A DNA stretch of 64,000 bases, from positions 85,108 through 149,107 of the forward strand of contig CAJXQU010000006.1 in assembly GCA_913058255.1 (NCBI GenBank). The letters are read 5' to 3'. Position numbers and translations under genes: made by a program. The notes below the pieces were generated by a model that saw only the letters and a program-made list of their open reading frames with translations, was not told the origin of the DNA and made no database searches. This document shows positions 36,781-44,531 of this stretch, in pieces. Every line of letters begins with the position of its first letter. Within the stretch, counting starts at the first letter, position 1. This DNA is from an uncultured Pseudomonadota bacterium. GTDB lineage: Bacteria > Pseudomonadota > Gammaproteobacteria > CAJXQU01.

Positions 36781-37773
36781 ATGAAGATCCTTGTTTCTGA
36801 GTTTATCACGGGCGGTGGTTTGATTGGTGAGTCATTGACGACTTCACTACTGCAAGAGGGACGCTTGATGTTAGATGCGATAGTGTCAGATCTTGGCGAA
36901 ATTAATTCTGTTGAAGTTTTCATAACATTGGATCCCCGTTGCGCTATGCGTGAGATCCCAAGGAATTGTCGTTCATATATAATCAAAGAAAATTACTTTA
37001 AGTCATTGAGTGATTTCTGTCATAACGTTGATGCTGTATTACTCATTGCGCCAGAGTCTGATGGTTGTTTGGAACAGATTTCACAGCTAGTTATTGATGC
37101 TGGGAAATTACTTCTCGGCAGCTCACCTGACGTTATTAAGTTAACAGCCAGTAAATTGTTGACGGCAAAATTTTTTGTTGATAAAGGGATCTCAGTAGTA
37201 AAAACGACTCTTTTTGACGATAGTAATATAAAAGCATTTACTCAGGAAAATAATCAGGCTTGGATCGTAAAACCAGATGGTGGTGTTGGCTGTAAGGATA
37301 TTTCGATCTGTTACTCCATTAATGAAATAAAAGATGCTGCAGCTAATTGTCATCAAGCGATTGTACAACCAAAAATCGAAGGTATTCCAGCAAGTATCTC
37401 TCTCTTGTGTTATCAGGGTGAATGCCTTGCTATCGGATATAATGAACAATTAATAAAGTGTGTTGAGAATAAATTAAGCTTGGTTGGTTTGAGGATAAAT
37501 GCACTTCTTCATTTTCAAGAGCAGCTTGGGCTGTTGGCGAAGCAGGTTTGTGCTGCTCTTCCGGAACTTAAAGGGTATGTTGGTTTGGATGTGATCATCT
37601 CTGAAGATGACATCGTGCTGATAGAAGTGAACCCGCGAATGACAACCTCGTATGTTGGGTTGAAAGAATCAATAAATACAAATCCAGCAAAATTATTGCT
37701 CGATATGTTATTCGAAAATACGTTACCTATACTGGATAGTTCAGAATTTAAAATGATCACGGTTAATATTTAA
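36781..37773 (+). CDS. ATP-grasp ligase, MfnD-like (methylofuran synthesis)
   Basis: A 330-residue ATP-grasp protein: MKILVSEFITGGGLIGESLT at the start, NQAWIVKPDGGVGCKDISIC in the ATP-binding lobe and YVGLDVIISEDDIVLIEVNPR as metal-binding segment. This matches the archaeal tyramine-glutamate ligase MfnD group; in methylotrophs methylofuran carries tyrosine and polyglutamate, so the exact acceptor may differ. Its ATG (36781) directly abuts the ATG of the leftward HisA-like gene. The stop overlaps the next start (TAATG). First gene of a mfnD-mfnF-pabB-mfnE-like operon. Confidence 0.72.
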   Translation: MKILVSEFITGGGLIGESLTTSLLQEGRLMLDAIVSDLGEINSVEVFITLDPRCAMREIPRNCRSYIIKENYFKSLSDFCHNVDAVLLIAPESDGCLEQISQLVIDAGKLLLGSSPDVIKLTASKLLTAKFFVDKGISVVKTTLFDDSNIKAFTQENNQAWIVKPDGGVGCKDISICYSINEIKDAAANCHQAIVQPKIEGIPASISLLCYQGECLAIGYNEQLIKCVENKLSLVGLRINALLHFQEQLGLLAKQVCAALPELKGYVGLDVIISEDDIVLIEVNPRMTTSYVGLKESINTNPAKLLLDMLFENTLPILDSSEFKMITVNI

Positions 37774-38798
37774 TGTATAAAAATTATTATATGGGGTGGG
37801 ATATTGGTGGTGCTCATTTAAAAGTGGCTGTGCTGGATCAACAGGCGACAGTTATTCATATCGAACAAATTGAAACACCATTATGGAAGGGGATTGATGT
37901 ACTTGATGAGGCTGTTGCATCGATCCCTAGAACATTTATTGATGCTGCTGTGTGGCATGGCATCACGATGACAGGTGAACTTGCAGATATTTTTCCTGAT
38001 CGTATTTCAGGTGTAACAGAATTGGTTGAAAAATTCAGACAATTGTTGAGTAAAAAACAGCATGTTTATGCGGCTAATAAAGGCTGGGTTAATAGTAGTT
38101 CGATCGAAGGTTGCGAGATAGAAATAGCCTCAACGAACTGGCATGCAACAACAACATTTGTTGCGAACCAAATCGAGAGTGGGCTTCTAATTGATATAGG
38201 CTCTACCACGACTGATATTATTCCGATAATTGATCATGCCCCCGAAAGCATTGGAATGACAGACAGTGAAAGAATGCAGCAGGATGAGCTGATTTATACT
38301 GGAGTCAATCGAACACCTGTCGCCTCTGTTGTTTCACAAGTCCCTTTTGCGGGCAACTGGCAGCAAATAGCGACAGAATATTTTTCTTCTATGGCAGATA
38401 TATACTGTCTGACTAGAGACATGCCTGAGAATGCGAGTTTCTCAACAGCAGATGGAGGTGGGACAAGCATGTTGGATTGTGCAAGACGATTGGCGCGTGT
38501 TGTCGGTCGAGATCTGTATGAAGCTGAGCTTTCTGCTTGGCAACAACTCGCCAGTTATATAGCAATGCAGCATAACCAGCACATCAGTCAGGCGATATAT
38601 CGTGTAAAATCTCGTTACCCTGGTAGAGAAATGCCAATCGTCGGGGCCGGTGCTGGACGTTTTTTGATCCGTCTGCTTGCAGAAAGGCAAAACTATCCCT
38701 ACATTGATTTTGCAGATTTTTTGCAAGGAGATGAGAGGCTAAAACAGGCCGCTGCGATCTGTGCTCCAGCAACTGCTTGTGCCGCATTACATTTATGA
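37773..38798 (+). CDS. MfnF-like H4MPT-linked C1 transfer pathway protein
   Basis: A 341-residue protein of the hydantoinase/ASKHA-like family. The phosphate-binding GWDIGGAHLKVAVLD motif is at residues 6-20, LLIDIGSTTTDIIPI near 145, and IVGAGAGRFLIRLLAE near the end. The archaeal homologue MfnF joins the aminomethylfuran unit to the glutamyl-tyramine unit of methanofuran. The neighbouring MfnD-like and MfnE-like genes support the same role for methylofuran. Start overlaps the previous stop by one base, and the stop overlaps pabB by four. Confidence 0.78.
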   Translation: MYKNYYMGWDIGGAHLKVAVLDQQATVIHIEQIETPLWKGIDVLDEAVASIPRTFIDAAVWHGITMTGELADIFPDRISGVTELVEKFRQLLSKKQHVYAANKGWVNSSSIEGCEIEIASTNWHATTTFVANQIESGLLIDIGSTTTDIIPIIDHAPESIGMTDSERMQQDELIYTGVNRTPVASVVSQVPFAGNWQQIATEYFSSMADIYCLTRDMPENASFSTADGGGTSMLDCARRLARVVGRDLYEAELSAWQQLASYIAMQHNQHISQAIYRVKSRYPGREMPIVGAGAGRFLIRLLAERQNYPYIDFADFLQGDERLKQAAAICAPATACAALHL

Positions 38799-40189
38799 GA
38801 AAAATAGAAATACCATATTCAGAAGATAGTAGTTTAGCTTATGGGCATCTTGCACATTTGTCAGGCTTCATTTTTCTAGACAGTGGATATCCCAATATCA
38901 AGCTGGGTCGTTTTGATATCCTTGCTGCCGAACCATACTTAGAAATTACAACGCGTGGAAAGTTAACAGATTGCAAACAAGACGGTAAGCACTGGCAAAC
39001 AAGTGATGATCCATTTCAGGTTTTACAACGATATTTAGGCGAAAAAGTTGAGTATGATCCGAACCTACCTTTTGTCGGTGGTGCATTAGGTTATTTTAGT
39101 TATGACCTTGGTCGAACAATAGAAGACTTGCCTGCTACAGCAAAAAGTGATTTAACGTTGCCAACATTAAAATTTGGTTTATACGATTGGGCTGTCGTAG
39201 TTGATCATAAAAAACAAAAGAGCTGGTTGGTGGGGCAGGGGCGAGATAAAAAAACATTTCTTCAATGGGATAAACGTTTAGAACAATTAAACCAACCGAA
39301 AGCCGCAACTATTACAAAACCTTTCAAAGTAAACTCAAATGTAAGTTCAAACTTTAGTAAAGAAAATTACGCTAAGGCTTTCGAACGAATCAAACATTAC
39401 ATTCATGAAGGTGACTGTTATCAGGTCAACTTAGCACAGCGTTTTGTTGCTGATGTGGCAGGTGATCCATGGGATGCTTATTTGCGATTAAGAACGATGA
39501 ATCCAGCACCCTTTGCGGCCTATATGGCGGTCGATAGCATTGAAGATAATAGTTATATACTAAGCTCATCACCAGAAAGGTTTTTGTTGATCAAGGATAA
39601 CTATGTGGAAACAAAACCGATCAAGGGTACACGTCCGCGAGATGAAGATCCTAAACGTGATCAAGAACTGGCTGAAGAGTTAAAGAATAGTCAAAAGGAT
39701 CAGGCTGAAAATGTCATGATTGTTGATCTACTACGTAATGATATAGGTAAAAACTGTGCGGTTGGTTCTGTGTCTGTACCGAAAATATTTGAGATTGAGA
39801 GTTATAAAACAGTTCATCATTTAGTCAGCACTGTTATAGGCACTCTCGCTGAAAATAAGCACGCATTGGATCTGATCAAAGGAGCATTCCCTGGAGGTTC
39901 GATTACCGGAGCACCAAAACTTCGTGCGATGGAAATCATCGAAGAGCTGGAACCACACCGACGGAGCGTTTATTGTGGCTCGATAGGCTATATTAGTTTT
40001 GATGGACAATCAGATACTAATATAGCGATCAGAACGATGATTTGGGATCAAGATAAAATTCATTTCCAAGCGGGTGGTGGCATTGTGCTTGATTCAGAAA
40101 TGGAAGCTGAGTATCAAGAAACCTATGATAAAGCAGCTGCTATGTTAAATGTTTTGCAATCTGCGCAAAGCGATTCTAGAGCTGATTAA
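38795..40189 (+). CDS. pabB: Aminodeoxychorismate synthase component I
   Basis: A 464-residue chorismate-binding enzyme of the PabB/TrpE type. Seen: GGALGYFSYDLGRTIEDLP, YIHEGDCYQVNLAQRF, SSSPERFLL, ETKPIKGTRPRDEDPKRD and GSITGAPKLRAMEIIEELEP, with a closing FQAGGGIVLDS. The EGDCYQVNLAQRF and PIKGT forms favour PabB over TrpE. It supplies aminodeoxychorismate, the p-aminobenzoate precursor needed by both folate and the beta-RFAP synthase of H4MPT synthesis. ATG at 38795 overlaps the previous stop (ATGA), so it is coupled to the methylofuran genes. Confidence 0.9.
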   Translation: MRKIEIPYSEDSSLAYGHLAHLSGFIFLDSGYPNIKLGRFDILAAEPYLEITTRGKLTDCKQDGKHWQTSDDPFQVLQRYLGEKVEYDPNLPFVGGALGYFSYDLGRTIEDLPATAKSDLTLPTLKFGLYDWAVVVDHKKQKSWLVGQGRDKKTFLQWDKRLEQLNQPKAATITKPFKVNSNVSSNFSKENYAKAFERIKHYIHEGDCYQVNLAQRFVADVAGDPWDAYLRLRTMNPAPFAAYMAVDSIEDNSYILSSSPERFLLIKDNYVETKPIKGTRPRDEDPKRDQELAEELKNSQKDQAENVMIVDLLRNDIGKNCAVGSVSVPKIFEIESYKTVHHLVSTVIGTLAENKHALDLIKGAFPGGSITGAPKLRAMEIIEELEPHRRSVYCGSIGYISFDGQSDTNIAIRTMIWDQDKIHFQAGGGIVLDSEMEAEYQETYDKAAAMLNVLQSAQSDSRAD

Positions 40190-40191
40190 TC

Positions 40192-40797
40192 ATGTGGGTT
40201 GTAAAGCTCGGAGGCAGTTTTTTTGATGCTCCAGAACTGATCGATTGGGTAAAGACGATCGTTCAATATGGAGCCGGTAAAATTGTCCTAGTTCCTGGTG
40301 GTGGGCCTTTTGCTGATCAAGTACGCCATGCACAAAAACAGTATCAGTTTAATGATCAAGTGGCTCATCACATGGCATTACATGCAATGGATCAGTTTGG
40401 GTTATTTTTGATCGGCATTGCTGAGTCTCATGGGCTCGAGATCATTCCTGCAAGTTCGCTGGAAGAAATTGAACAGGCTTTAATGGAACAACAAATACCT
40501 GTTTGGTTACCTTCATACCAATTAAGAACAGTGCAAGAGATTAAGAAAAATTGGGATGTTACGTCCGATAGTTTGTCAGCTTGGTTAGCTAGACAATTGA
40601 ATTCGGAACAACTTATTTTGATCAAAAGGGTTCATGTGGATTTAAAGATGACTCTTGCAGAACTTCAAAGGCATAATCTTGTTGATAGTGCATTTAAAGA
40701 TTTTCTTGAGAAGGTTAATTTCAAAACGATTTACTTTTCATCTAATCAACAGTTAGCGCTGAAAGAAATGTTGATAACTTATCATAGTAAGCCCTGA
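40192..40797 (+). CDS. Amino acid kinase family protein, MfnE-like
   Basis: A 201-residue amino-acid-kinase-fold protein: starts MWVVKLGGSFFDAPELIDWV with the GGS phosphate motif, then VLVPGGGPFADQVRHAQ and WDVTSDSLSAWLARQL. It is short for the fold, as in the MfnE family, which phosphorylates aminomethylfuran phosphate in methanofuran synthesis. Two bases after pabB and last in the operon with MfnD-like and MfnF-like genes, which supports the assignment. Known Methylobacterium clusters carry a similar kinase gene (orf9). Confidence 0.75.
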   Translation: MWVVKLGGSFFDAPELIDWVKTIVQYGAGKIVLVPGGGPFADQVRHAQKQYQFNDQVAHHMALHAMDQFGLFLIGIAESHGLEIIPASSLEEIEQALMEQQIPVWLPSYQLRTVQEIKKNWDVTSDSLSAWLARQLNSEQLILIKRVHVDLKMTLAELQRHNLVDSAFKDFLEKVNFKTIYFSSNQQLALKEMLITYHSKP

Positions 40798-40806
40798 ACA
40801 TAATTG

Positions 40807-40823
40807 ACACCTAGGTTAGGTGT
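40807..40823. terminator. Short hairpin after the mfnE-like gene
   Basis: Perfect seven-base arms ACACCTA/TAGGTGT with a GGT loop, ten bases past the stop codon, followed by ATTATATTTTAAT. Likely a weak terminator of the methylofuran operon. Confidence 0.45.
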
Positions 40824-40922
40824 ATTATATTTTAATAAATCTCATTGATATTTAGGTCGATAAGATATCTAACACTTTATATTCATCGATCAATCAGTAT
40901 TGATCTGATTTTTGAGCGAGTT

Positions 40923-41366
40923 TTACAAGGTAAGGTTGTCGATAAAATGATCAATCCGTGATTGACTGGCTTCATCGAAATATAAAAAGCTTAAACCGAT
41001 ACGCATATTTTCATCATCGGCTTGAATACTTTCGTTAAGGGAGCAATGGATACCACACTCTTCAAGTGTGTTCATATATGGGAGCGCAATTTTTACTTCA
41101 AAGCTAGTTTTATGTGTGTCAACGAGATTATCTTTAGAGTGCTCTAATTGATAAGAAATTTGCGGAGAGCAACGAAACTGTAAACCAAACCTTGAAATGT
41201 CGATGGCATGTCCGGTCAATATATGGCCTTGATGATCCTTGATTAAGATCCTTCTTTTGATTTTATAACGTGGAAAGCGTCGGCTTTCTTTATACTGATC
41301 AGAGGTAAAATCAGCATAAAAATGTTGGATCCGATCCGTGTTGTTCTGAATACCCATATTACTCAC
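40923..41366 (-). CDS. PilZ domain protein
   Basis: A 147-residue protein with the c-di-GMP-binding PilZ signature: RRFPRYKIKRR (RxxxR) and, about 25 residues on, DISRFGLQF (D/NxSxxG). One PilZ domain fills most of the length, and no membrane segment is seen. Probably a c-di-GMP receptor; the output is unknown. The next gene leftward encodes a convergent C1 enzyme, so there is no operon link. Confidence 0.8.
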   Translation of the reverse strand: MSNMGIQNNTDRIQHFYADFTSDQYKESRRFPRYKIKRRILIKDHQGHILTGHAIDISRFGLQFRCSPQISYQLEHSKDNLVDTHKTSFEVKIALPYMNTLEECGIHCSLNESIQADDENMRIGLSFLYFDEASQSRIDHFIDNLTL

Positions 41367-41429
41367 TATTCCTTTAGTTTGTATATAATATTTTAGCTCT
41401 TTTACGGTGCTAAAAAATGCTACCTTCTT

Positions 41430-41651
41430 CTATTTGTGGCTATTTATGTTTAAAAATAGTAAGGATATTTTACTCATTCCTAATGAGAAAAATGCACTTA
41501 CTAATGAAACGAAGAAACCCGCTAAATAGATGATGCGGTTGTACTCATTATTCGCCACAAAATATAAACCCAGACAGACGACAGCTCCTGTAACAGAAAA
41601 CACACCCATAGTGAGGAGCACTGGAATGTACCATGGTGTCGATAATTGCAT
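41430..41651 (-). CDS. Small two-helix membrane protein
   Basis: A 73-residue protein with two hydrophobic helices (about 8-30 and 41-62) separated by a short polar loop, VANNEYNR. No family was recognised. It lies 63 bases upstream of the PilZ gene on the same strand and could share its transcript. A hydrophobic, compact reading frame with its own ATG supports it being real. Confidence 0.5.
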   Translation of the reverse strand: MQLSTPWYIPVLLTMGVFSVTGAVVCLGLYFVANNEYNRIIYLAGFFVSLVSAFFSLGMSKISLLFLNINSHK

Positions 41652-41973
41652 GCTATATCCTTATATTGCTTTATTGCTCAATAATGCACTTCATAATTCT
41701 TGATGTAATGTAAATATATAGCAACTGTAGCAATTAGTATGCCATTCTGTCTTTGGGATAATCATTCCTTTTTTTACACGAAGATAATATCTTAATCATT
41801 TGATTTATTTATGAAAAATTGGGATGTTATTTTTTTAAGTAAATTTACACTACTAACTATTATTTAAACTCCATCAATTTTGTCTCTTAGGGGAGACAGA
41901 TAGCTGCTGATTATGTGTGTTTGATTTAACATTCAATAGGTCTAATATGTATAACGCTTACTTGGAGGTCAGC
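41652..41973. other. Intergenic region upstream of the sulfite dehydrogenase genes
   Basis: 322 bases between divergent genes. The left two thirds are AT-rich with no recognised element. The right end has an inverted repeat, TGTCTC/GAGACA at 41881-41898, which could be an operator, and the promoter described at 41921-41948. Confidence 0.5.
41921..41948 (+). promoter_or_regulatory. Sigma-70-type promoter of the sulfite dehydrogenase operon
   Basis: TTGATT (41921-41926), a 16-base spacer, then TAATAT (41943-41948). Predicted transcription start is near 41955, which leaves a short leader with GGAGG at 41964 and the ATG at 41974. A TGTCTC/GAGACA inverted repeat (41881-41898) just upstream is a possible regulator site. 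Confidence 0.6.
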
Positions 41974-43347
41974 ATGACTAAAAAATCCACAGAGACAACG
42001 GCACCAAAGAATCGGTCTACAACTAACAAGACTGTTGGTGTTAACGATATAAATAATAATGATTTGTCATCGACAGAAATATTGCCTGTGGCTGGTGGAG
42101 GTATTTTGGATCGCCGCCTATTTTTAAAACGTAGTCTAATTTTTACTACAGCCACTCTTATTACGGAATCATCTGTAGAAGCTGCTGCTGAAGGAATAAG
42201 TCCAACCAATTCTGGGCAATCGCCTTCCATGTTAAAACCTGGAAATACATTTAGTAATTATGGGCTTCCTTCTCCTTATGAAAGCCAAACTATTCGATGG
42301 GTATCTGCCAATGCTATGGCTGATGGAAACGGTGTTTCTTGGTGTCCTTTACACGAGTTAGAAGGGATTATCACACCAAACGGGCTGCACTATGAGCGGC
42401 ACCATAATGGTGTGCCTGATATCGACCCTGCAAACCACCAATTACTCATTCATGGGCTAGTCGAAAGGCCTTTGACATTTTCTATCGATGATTTAAAGCG
42501 TTACCCAATGGAGTCTCGAATTTGTTTTGTGGAATGTGGGGGAAATAGCAATGCCGGTTGGAATAAACGCCCCGTTCAAGCAGCAGCAGGTCATATTCAT
42601 GGACTGGTGTCATGCAGTGAATGGACAGGCGTTCCGCTATCGATTCTTTTGCATGAAGCTGGAATCAGACCGAATGCCAGCTGGTTGATCGCAGAAGCCG
42701 CCGATGGCGTAGCAATGAATATTAGTATTCCTGTCGAAAAGGCAATGGACGATGCCATTCTCGCACTTTATCAAAACGGTGAAAGGATCAGGCCTGAAAA
42801 CGGTTACCCTTTACGCCTACTGTTACCCGGTTGGGAAGGAGTGACGAATGTAAAATGGCTGCGTCGATTGCAGCTAACCGATCAGCCGGTCATGTCGCGA
42901 AATGAAACGGCGAAATATACGGAATTGATGCCATCGGGTAAATCGCGACAATTCACATTCGAGATGGAAGCTAAATCTCTGATTACATCGCCTTGTGCAG
43001 GACAAGAAATGCATGGTGCGGGTTATTATCAAATTACCGGCCTAGCTTGGTCAGGCAAAGGAAAAATTACTAAGGTCGAAGTGTCTGCCGATGGTGGTAA
43101 AACTTGGGCGGACTCTGAGCTTCAGGAGCCAGTTTTATCAAAAAGTTTCACACGGTTTCGTATTCCTTGGAAATGGGATGGAAGTTTAGCCGTGATCAAA
43201 AGTAGAGCAACGGATGAAACGGGTTATGTTCAGCCTGAGCGAGATGTTTTGGTTAAGGAGCGCGGTAGGCATGGCTACTTTCATTACAATGCGATTGTAA
43301 GTTGGGAAATTGCAGCAGAGGGGTACGTTAGTTATGTTTACGCCTAA
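41974..43347 (+). CDS. Sulfite dehydrogenase molybdopterin subunit, SoxC-like
   Basis: A 457-residue molybdenum enzyme of the sulfite oxidase family. After a polar stretch comes DRRLFLKRSLIFTTAT, a Tat-type signal, so the protein is periplasmic. The active-site Cys is in RICFVECGGNSNAGWNKRP, and the C-terminal half is a Mo-co oxidoreductase dimerisation domain. Start at 41974 is chosen for its GGAGG site and the promoter just upstream, rather than the GTG at 41917 or ATG at 41947. It overlaps the cytochrome c gene, its likely electron acceptor, by 14 bases. SoxC is the closest named family; no other sox genes are present. Confidence 0.82.
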   Translation: MTKKSTETTAPKNRSTTNKTVGVNDINNNDLSSTEILPVAGGGILDRRLFLKRSLIFTTATLITESSVEAAAEGISPTNSGQSPSMLKPGNTFSNYGLPSPYESQTIRWVSANAMADGNGVSWCPLHELEGIITPNGLHYERHHNGVPDIDPANHQLLIHGLVERPLTFSIDDLKRYPMESRICFVECGGNSNAGWNKRPVQAAAGHIHGLVSCSEWTGVPLSILLHEAGIRPNASWLIAEAADGVAMNISIPVEKAMDDAILALYQNGERIRPENGYPLRLLLPGWEGVTNVKWLRRLQLTDQPVMSRNETAKYTELMPSGKSRQFTFEMEAKSLITSPCAGQEMHGAGYYQITGLAWSGKGKITKVEVSADGGKTWADSELQEPVLSKSFTRFRIPWKWDGSLAVIKSRATDETGYVQPERDVLVKERGRHGYFHYNAIVSWEIAAEGYVSYVYA

Positions 43348-43903
43348 ACAATGCTTTATTTTCATGTTGTCGATGTTTTCAGCAGTTGTTCATGCGGAGT
43401 TGGAGCAAGAAATTCAAGGCCCTAAATTAGGAAAACCTGCCTCTGAGGAGGTGATAAAGGCTTGGGACTCTAGTATTTTTCCGGATGGAAAGGGACTGCC
43501 TGTTGGTAAGGGTACAGTCGCCGAAGGAAAAGTGTTGTTTAAGGCTCAGTGTGCGATCTGCCATGGCCCAGCTGGAGTTGGTGGCACAGCTGAAGAATTG
43601 TCTGGCGGTGAACAGGGCTTAACAGGAGAGTATCCTGATAAAACTATTGGGACTTATTGGCTTTATGCGACGACTTTATTTGACTTTATAAAACGTGGAA
43701 TGCCGTTAATGGCCCCAGGTTCTTTGTCAAATGATCAAACTTACGCGCTCACCGCTTATTTATTACATATAAATGAAATCCTTCCGGCTGATGCGATCAT
43801 GTCTAATGAAAATTTATTTCAGGTTGAGATGCCAAATCGTGAAGGAATGATCTGGATATATCCAGCCCTAAAAGAAGAACCTAACCCTGTTTCAGGGAAC
43901 TAA
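43334..43903 (+). CDS. Cytochrome c partner of sulfite dehydrogenase, SoxD-like
   Basis: A 189-residue exported cytochrome with a signal peptide ending near VVHAE. Single haem site CAICH at about residue 75 and a Met ligand region GMPLMAPGSLSNDQTYALTA; the layout matches the first cytochrome domain of SoxD. The ATG at 43334 overlaps the end of the molybdopterin subunit gene, so the pair is coupled. Likely accepts electrons from sulfite oxidation and passes them to the respiratory chain. Its last 23 bases overlap the convergent esterase gene. Confidence 0.85.
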   Translation: MFTPKQCFIFMLSMFSAVVHAELEQEIQGPKLGKPASEEVIKAWDSSIFPDGKGLPVGKGTVAEGKVLFKAQCAICHGPAGVGGTAEELSGGEQGLTGEYPDKTIGTYWLYATTLFDFIKRGMPLMAPGSLSNDQTYALTAYLLHINEILPADAIMSNENLFQVEMPNREGMIWIYPALKEEPNPVSGN

Positions 43904-44510
43904 CGGCATCACGTTCTATTAATAAATCAGCGATAGATTTTGCGATCTCAGAATAGCCTTTAGCATTTGGGTGAGCCGTATCAGATTTAAGGGTGCGATT
44001 TGACAGAATTTCTGAGATAAGTCCAAGAATGATAGGTGTTTTCGTTTCTTCTGCGATAGCTTCGTAAAATGGAGCTGGTTTTAGCATTAGGCCAGGTTTA
44101 GGAACGGACAACAAAATAACTTCTGCTCCGCTATCTTTGATCATTTTTATCATGGCTTTTAAGTTATCAATCGTTTGAGAAGTATCCAATTTTTGCAACA
44201 GATCATTACCGCCATGACAAAGTACAACCAGAGCTGGTTTATGTTTATCTAACAACTTGCCGAGTCGTTTTTTACCGTCACTAGAGACTTCCCCAGATAC
44301 GCCAGCGTTAACGACTTTAAAACCAATAAGTTGTTTTAGCCTACTAGGGTAGCTATCAACCTGCGACGCACCCGTTCCATAAGTAAGGCTATCACCAAAA
44401 GCTAAGATGGTTGCAGATTTAGAAAGAGCTTTGAGTTTTGGTTTATTATCACTACAGGCTGTAATACTTGAGATAAACACAAGAAGAAATATGAATCTAA
44501 TAATTTTCAT
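43881..44510 (-). CDS. SGNH/GDSL-family lipoprotein esterase, TesA-like
   Basis: A 209-residue protein with a lipoprotein signal (ISSITAC). SGNH blocks are all present: FGDSLTYG (Ser), NAGVSGE (Gly), CHGGNDLL (Asn) and DTAHPNAKGY (Asp/His). This is the arylesterase/TesA family hydrolysing acyl esters in the periplasm or at the outer membrane. It overlaps the convergent cytochrome gene by 23 bases at the 3' end, and follows the GGDEF-cupin gene by 21 bases on the same strand. Confidence 0.85.
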   Translation of the reverse strand: MKIIRFIFLLVFISSITACSDNKPKLKALSKSATILAFGDSLTYGTGASQVDSYPSRLKQLIGFKVVNAGVSGEVSSDGKKRLGKLLDKHKPALVVLCHGGNDLLQKLDTSQTIDNLKAMIKMIKDSGAEVILLSVPKPGLMLKPAPFYEAIAEETKTPIILGLISEILSNRTLKSDTAHPNAKGYSEIAKSIADLLIERDAVSSLKQG

Positions 44511-44531
44511 ATAATGTGTTTGGATAAGTGC

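Noticed and set aside
41917..41973. Earlier starts (GTG 41917, ATG 41947) for the sulfite dehydrogenase
   Set aside because: The promoter predicted at 41921-41948 and the GGAGG at 41964 both point to the ATG at 41974.
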